The position numbers and the translations under genes are program-made. From positions 1-64,000 of the forward strand of contig CAXTAK010000016.1 in NCBI GenBank assembly GCA_964242735.1: a stretch of DNA of 64,000 bases, read 5' to 3'. Each line of letters starts with the position of its first letter. Position 1 is the first letter of the stretch. Positions 60,932-64,000 of this stretch are shown here, piece after piece. Source of the DNA: CADCUY01 sp964242735 (GTDB lineage: Bacteria; Actinomycetota; Actinomycetes; Actinomycetales; Quadrisphaeraceae). The notes beneath the pieces are model-generated. The model did not search any database. It saw nothing but the letters and a program-made list of their open reading frames with translations, and was not told the DNA's origin.

Positions 60932-61222
60932 CCTGAGCTCCGTGGTGGATCGGATGACGGACTCGACGGTGACGTCGATCGGTGCAGACTCTCTTCCTGC
61001 GGGCCACGACGGGGCAGAGGCCGCAGGATCGCAGCGGCGGCCTCGCGCACGGCAGGGTGGTCGAGGTCGAGGGGCTCGACGTGGTCGAGCTCCGGGCGCC
61101 GCCAGCTGGCCAGACGTCCCAGGCCGGGCGCTGGCGAGGAGCACACCACCGCGTCCGTCGTGAACGCTCACGGCACCGCGTGACCAGTACTGCTCGAAGG
61201 GCGCCGGGGAGAGGAGGTGGAC

Positions 61223-61684
61223 GTGGCCGACCAGAATGACGAGGACCTCGCCGCCGCGGCGCGCGACCCCGAGCGCTTCACGGCGCTCGTGCAGCGCCAC
61301 GGGCGCGCCGTCCACGCCTACCTGGCCCGCCGCAGCAGCCCGGACACCGCCGACGACCTGCTGGCCGAGGTGTGGCTCGCGGCCTTCGCCAGCCGCGGCA
61401 CCTACGACCAGCGCCGGGGCCCGGCCCGCGGGTGGCTCTTCGGCGTCGCCCGGCACGTCCTGGCCACTCACCACCGCCGACGGGCGGTGGTGGCGGGAGC
61501 TGGCCGCGGGCGACCGGGAGCTGCTGCTCCTGGTGTCGTGGGAGCAGCTCAGTTCGAGCGAGGCCGCCGCCGTGCTGGGGTCCTCGCCGGGACGGCGCGC
61601 TCCCGGTTGCACCGCGCGCGGCGGACCGTGCTCGACCACCTCGGGCCCGAGACGACGCCATCGCTGACCGGGAGGACCCGATGA
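61223..61684 (+). pseudogene. ECF-type RNA polymerase sigma factor, broken
   Basis: The start is good: AGGAGG then GTG 61223 (or 61217), and sigma region 2 reads ERFTALVQRHGRAVHAYLARRSSPDTADDLLAEVWLAAFASR, then ARGWLFGVARHVLATHHRR. After this the usual linker is missing and the frame shifts. Region 4 (AAGDRELLLLVSWEQLSSSEAAAVLG) is in a second frame, and its end (GTARSRLHRARR) is back in the first. One deletion and two shifts therefore make the gene unlikely to work as read. Its reading stop overlaps the next ATG, preserving the normal sigma/anti-sigma coupling. Confidence 0.75.
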
Positions 61685-62391
61685 CGCCCACCAGCCGCCG
61701 CCGGACGGGGCGGGGGCTCGACGCCCTGGACGGCGCCGGCGTCGTGCCGGCGGCGCGCCGTGAGGTGCTGGACCGGACGTCGGCTGCGGTCGCCGAGGCG
61801 GTCGCGCGCGCCGTCGCCGAGGAGCCTCGGCGCGGCGCCGCCAGCGCTAGCGGGCCAACGCGCCGTCGCCAGCGCTGGGTCGGTGCGGGCGCCGTCGCCG
61901 CTGCCGTCGCCGCCAGCGCCGCGCTGGTGGTCACCGCCCCGTGGGACGTGCGGGGGACCCCGCCGGACGGGGTCGCCACGGGCTCGGGGGCCCTGCGCGA
62001 GGGCGGTGGCTCGTCCGGCAGCTGCGCGCAGATGTACGACCTCGAGAACCTGCCCGACGCCACCTTCGCCTTCGACGGCACCGTCACGGCGACCGAGGTC
62101 GGAGGACCGCTGGGGGACGCCTACGTCACCTTCGCGGTCGAGGAGTGGTTCCGCGGCGGGAGCGGCGAGCAGGCCACCGCGCTCATGACCGCACCCGTGC
62201 GACCCGGTGACACGTCGTTCAACAGCAGCCAGTCGAGCATGCCGACCTACACCGTGGGCACCCGCCTGCTCGTCTCGGGCTCCTCCCGGCGGGGGGAGCC
62301 CGGGATGGTCGACCCCCTGGTGTGGGGGTGCGGCTTCACCCGCTACCACGACGCCGCGACCTCAGCGCAGTGGCGCGCTGTCCTGAGCTGA
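61681..62391 (+). CDS. Membrane protein partner of the ECF sigma gene
   Basis: A 236-residue protein. Residues 1-60 are cytoplasmic and charged (RREVLDRTSAAVAEAVARAVAEEP). One transmembrane helix lies near 63-83 (VGAGAVAAAVAASAALVVTA). The outer part contains SCAQMYDLENLPDATFAFDGTVTATE, with Cys residues at about 117 and 223 that could form a disulfide. The position right after a sigma gene, with ATGA overlap, suggests an anti-sigma or a regulated surface protein. No ZAS zinc motif is seen. Confidence 0.75.
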   Translation: MTPTSRRRTGRGLDALDGAGVVPAARREVLDRTSAAVAEAVARAVAEEPRRGAASASGPTRRRQRWVGAGAVAAAVAASAALVVTAPWDVRGTPPDGVATGSGALREGGGSSGSCAQMYDLENLPDATFAFDGTVTATEVGGPLGDAYVTFAVEEWFRGGSGEQATALMTAPVRPGDTSFNSSQSSMPTYTVGTRLLVSGSSRRGEPGMVDPLVWGCGFTRYHDAATSAQWRAVLS

Positions 62392-62407
62392 GCGCCAGGA
62401 TGGCCCC

Positions 62408-63163
62408 GTGCCCGCGTCGTCCCGACCGCTGACCATCGTCACCGGTGGCGGGCGGGGCATCGGGGCGGCGACCGCCCTGCTCCTGGCGGGTCGCGGTCAC
62501 GACCTCGTCCTGGGGCACCTGCGCGACACCGCCGCCGCTGCAGCGGTCGTCGACGCGGCCCGCGCTGCGGGGTCCACGGCGATCGCGGTGGCCGGGGACG
62601 TCGCCGACGAGCACGACGTCGACCGGCTCTTCGCGGCTGCGGGTGAGCTCGGGACGGTGAGCGGACTGGTGAACAACGCCGGGCTGACCGCCCACGTCGG
62701 GGACCTCGCCGACACCCCGGTGGAGGTGGTGCGCCGCGTGGTCGAGGTGGACCTGCTCGGGGCGCTGTGGTGCGCCCGGGCCGCGGCCCGCGTGATGTCG
62801 ACCGCCCGCGGCGGGTCCGGTGGGGCGATCGTCAACGTCTCCTCCGCTGCGGCGACCCTGGGGTCAGCGCACGAGTACGTGCACTACGCCGCCGCGAAGG
62901 CCGGGGTGGACGCCATGACGGTGGGCCTGGCCACGGAGCTCGGAAGTCAGGGAGTGCGGGTCAACGCGGTCGCCCCCGGGCTGATCGTGACCGGCATCCA
63001 CGCCGCCGCGGGTGACCCCGACCGCCTGGAGCGGCTCTCCCCGCACATCCCGGTGGGACGCGCGGGGGAGCCCGGGGAGGTCGCGGCGGCCATCGCCTGG
63101 CTGCTGGGGCCGGAGGCCTCGTACGTCACCGGCGCCACCCTGCGCGTCGCCGGGGGGCGCTGA
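62408..63163 (+). CDS. Short-chain dehydrogenase/reductase (FabG-like)
   Basis: A 251-residue SDR of the classical FabG form: TIVTGGGRGIGAATALLLAG, DVADEHDVDRLF, LVNNAGLTAHVG, NVSSAAATLGSAHEYVHYAAAKAGVDAM (Ser, Tyr, Lys), VRVNAVAPGLI and the C-terminal GPEASYVTGATLRVAGGR. It would oxidise or reduce an unknown alcohol or ketone. GTG 62408 lies 6 bases after CAGGAT, a possible leaderless -10. Confidence 0.92.
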   Translation: MPASSRPLTIVTGGGRGIGAATALLLAGRGHDLVLGHLRDTAAAAAVVDAARAAGSTAIAVAGDVADEHDVDRLFAAAGELGTVSGLVNNAGLTAHVGDLADTPVEVVRRVVEVDLLGALWCARAAARVMSTARGGSGGAIVNVSSAAATLGSAHEYVHYAAAKAGVDAMTVGLATELGSQGVRVNAVAPGLIVTGIHAAAGDPDRLERLSPHIPVGRAGEPGEVAAAIAWLLGPEASYVTGATLRVAGGR

Positions 63164-63344
63164 CCCGCCGCGCCGGTGGCGCAGTGACCGACCGTGGAGG
63201 ACCGGGCCTTCCACCAGCGACCTCGCTCCTCCTGCACCGTCCTGCCCGCCGCCCGGCCTGGCGCTGGTCGAGGTCCGCCACGCAGATCGCACGAGGCCGT
63301 CGTCGCGTGTCGTCGTTCGTCGTCGGTGGCGATGTCCTCGAGGA
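63164..63344. other. Non-coding gap
   Basis: No gene can be supported here. Open frames lack family similarity. The promoter of the following small two-gene unit should lie in this stretch. Confidence 0.35.
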
Positions 63345-63646
63345 GTGGACCGGTTCGACGTCGAGGCGCTCGATCCGAAGCGGCTCTCCGAGATCGATCA
63401 CAGGCAGCCCACCTGTTCGAGCATCCCGACCTGGGGATCGACGACGTCGCCGAGGTGCGGGTGTCAGAGCCGCTGTCCCACCCGGCACGGTCACCGGGCC
63501 ACTGGCTGATGGTCGCCGAGGTCGCCGGCCGAGTGCTGACGGTGCTGCTCGCGCCGTCCCGCTCCGGCGACCCGCGCTCGTGCCGCCCGATCGGCTGCTG
63601 CGCGGTCGTCGACCACCTCGCCCGCCGCTACCCGGAGGACCGATGA
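63345..63646 (+). pseudogene. Small toxin-like gene with a frameshift
   Basis: Two frames together give a coherent small protein: DRFDVEALDPKRLSEI, then after a shift near 63398 AAHLFEHPDLGIDDVAEVRVSEPL, HWLMVAEVAGRVLTVLLAPSRSGDPRSCRPIGCCAVVDHLARRYPEDR. The length of about 95 residues, the beta-rich C-terminal half and the partner gene that overlaps by 4 bases suggest a toxin of a toxin-antitoxin pair, loosely like BrnT. The start codon is unclear. Identification is tentative. Confidence 0.45.
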
Positions 63647-63918
63647 GCACCGAGGACCACGACACCACCACTGAAGGGCCCGGGTCGGTGATGACCCTCG
63701 ATCAGGAGCACGTCTACTACGCCGACCCCGACCACCAGGTCCCGCAGGGATCCTCGGTGCGTCGTCGCGGGCGCACCGGCCCGCTGAGCGCACCGGTGCC
63801 GGTGCGCTTGCCGGAGGAGGTCCCCGCCCAGGTGCGTGAGCGTGCCGCCGCCGACGACCGATCCCTGTCGCAGTGGATCCGCCGCGCTGTCGAGCACGAG
63901 CTGGACCGCACCACCTGA
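63643..63918 (+). CDS. Ribbon-helix-helix protein, probable antitoxin
   Basis: A 91-residue protein. After a charged N-terminal part, the C-terminal 45 residues (PVPVRLPEEVPAQVRERAAADDRSLSQWIRRAVEHEL) form a ribbon-helix-helix DNA-binding domain of the CopG/BrnA type. ATG 63643 overlaps the stop of the toxin-like gene and GGAGGA precedes it. Antitoxins of this type repress their own operon and neutralise the partner toxin. Here the toxin frame seems broken, so this may be an orphan antitoxin. Confidence 0.75.
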   Translation: MSTEDHDTTTEGPGSVMTLDQEHVYYADPDHQVPQGSSVRRRGRTGPLSAPVPVRLPEEVPAQVRERAAADDRSLSQWIRRAVEHELDRTT

Positions 63919-64000
63919 TCACCACAGCGCCGTCCGCAGCCCGGCGGTGCGCGAGCACACCCCGCCCGTCGAGCGGCTACCCCGCCGGGGCCAGCGCCGC

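Noticed and set aside
60932..61216. A minus-strand run RRPELDHVEPLDLDHPAVREAAAAILRPL
   Set aside because: Looks protein-like but is short, without start or family signature. It could be a relic but cannot be supported.
1..64000. tRNA, rRNA, CRISPR arrays, phage attachment sites
   Set aside because: None was recognised by eye; no cloverleaf-like or regularly spaced repeat pattern was seen. A covariance search would be needed to exclude a tRNA fully.

Overview
The window is chromosomal DNA from a very high-GC actinobacterium. GTG starts are frequent, neighbouring genes often overlap by 4 bp (ATGA/GTGA), several promoters look like the actinobacterial leaderless type (TANNNT 6-7 nt before the start codon), and there is a ydaO-type c-di-AMP riboswitch in front of a cell-wall peptidase. 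A chemoreceptor with a CheW partner, an IdeR-type regulator, a photolyase and an actinobacterial-type SerC suggest a motile, aerobic member of the Kineosporiales or a relative such as Kineococcus. That placement is inference. No rRNA, tRNA, CRISPR array, prophage or intact insertion sequence was seen.

Layout. 0-8 kb: a secreted protein of unknown function, then a minus-strand 5-oxoproline operon (pxpBC fusion, biotin carboxylase-BCCP, an NRAMP-like transporter without the metal-binding motif, pxpA). 8-21 kb: accessory and partly decayed DNA. It holds a nitrilase divergent from a GlxA-type regulator, a Ddn-like reductase, an orphan beta-helix-like protein, a regulator/SDR divergent pair, a sugar dehydrogenase lipoprotein, and remnants of a LysE exporter, an IS3 transposase, an SDR, a sugar ABC transporter and a probable 2Fe-2S protein. 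19-30 kb: core-like genes (serC divergent from pdxH, MFS, aldo/keto reductase, photolyase, ideR, riboswitch plus NlpC/P60, HNH endonuclease), then a fasciclin lipoprotein and a membrane sulfite-oxidase-family protein. 30-34 kb: a triple-CheW protein translationally coupled to a soluble chemoreceptor with four very similar PAS domains.

34.3-42.4 kb is the most notable region: a tightly overlapping nine-gene operon of the Nit1C (sll0783-sll0788 / MSMEG_0565-0572) type. It encodes an amidohydrolase, the MSMEG_0572 protein, a radical SAM enzyme, a GNAT/AIR-synthase-like fusion, nitrilase Nit1, the MSMEG_0570 protein, a flavin oxidoreductase, a glycosyltransferase that appears to start at CTG, and a small membrane protein. 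The chemistry and product of such clusters are not established to my knowledge.

42-64 kb: a ProC-like reductase, a fatty-acid desaturase, two MFS exporters, a hydrolase, and a sugar/polyol oxidation cluster (aldose epimerase, two TIM-barrel isomerases, two Gfo/Idh/MocA dehydrogenases). These are followed by a SpoIID-like protein, a PIG-L deacetylase, a MOSC protein, another MFS, a HAD hydrolase, a NUDIX-GNAT fusion split by a frameshift, a broken ECF sigma factor with an intact partner, an SDR, and a decayed toxin with an intact ribbon-helix-helix partner.

Broken genes are frequent (about a dozen). Some are clear truncations. Others are single-base frameshifts that could be real decay or uncorrected sequencing errors, and raw reads would decide between these.
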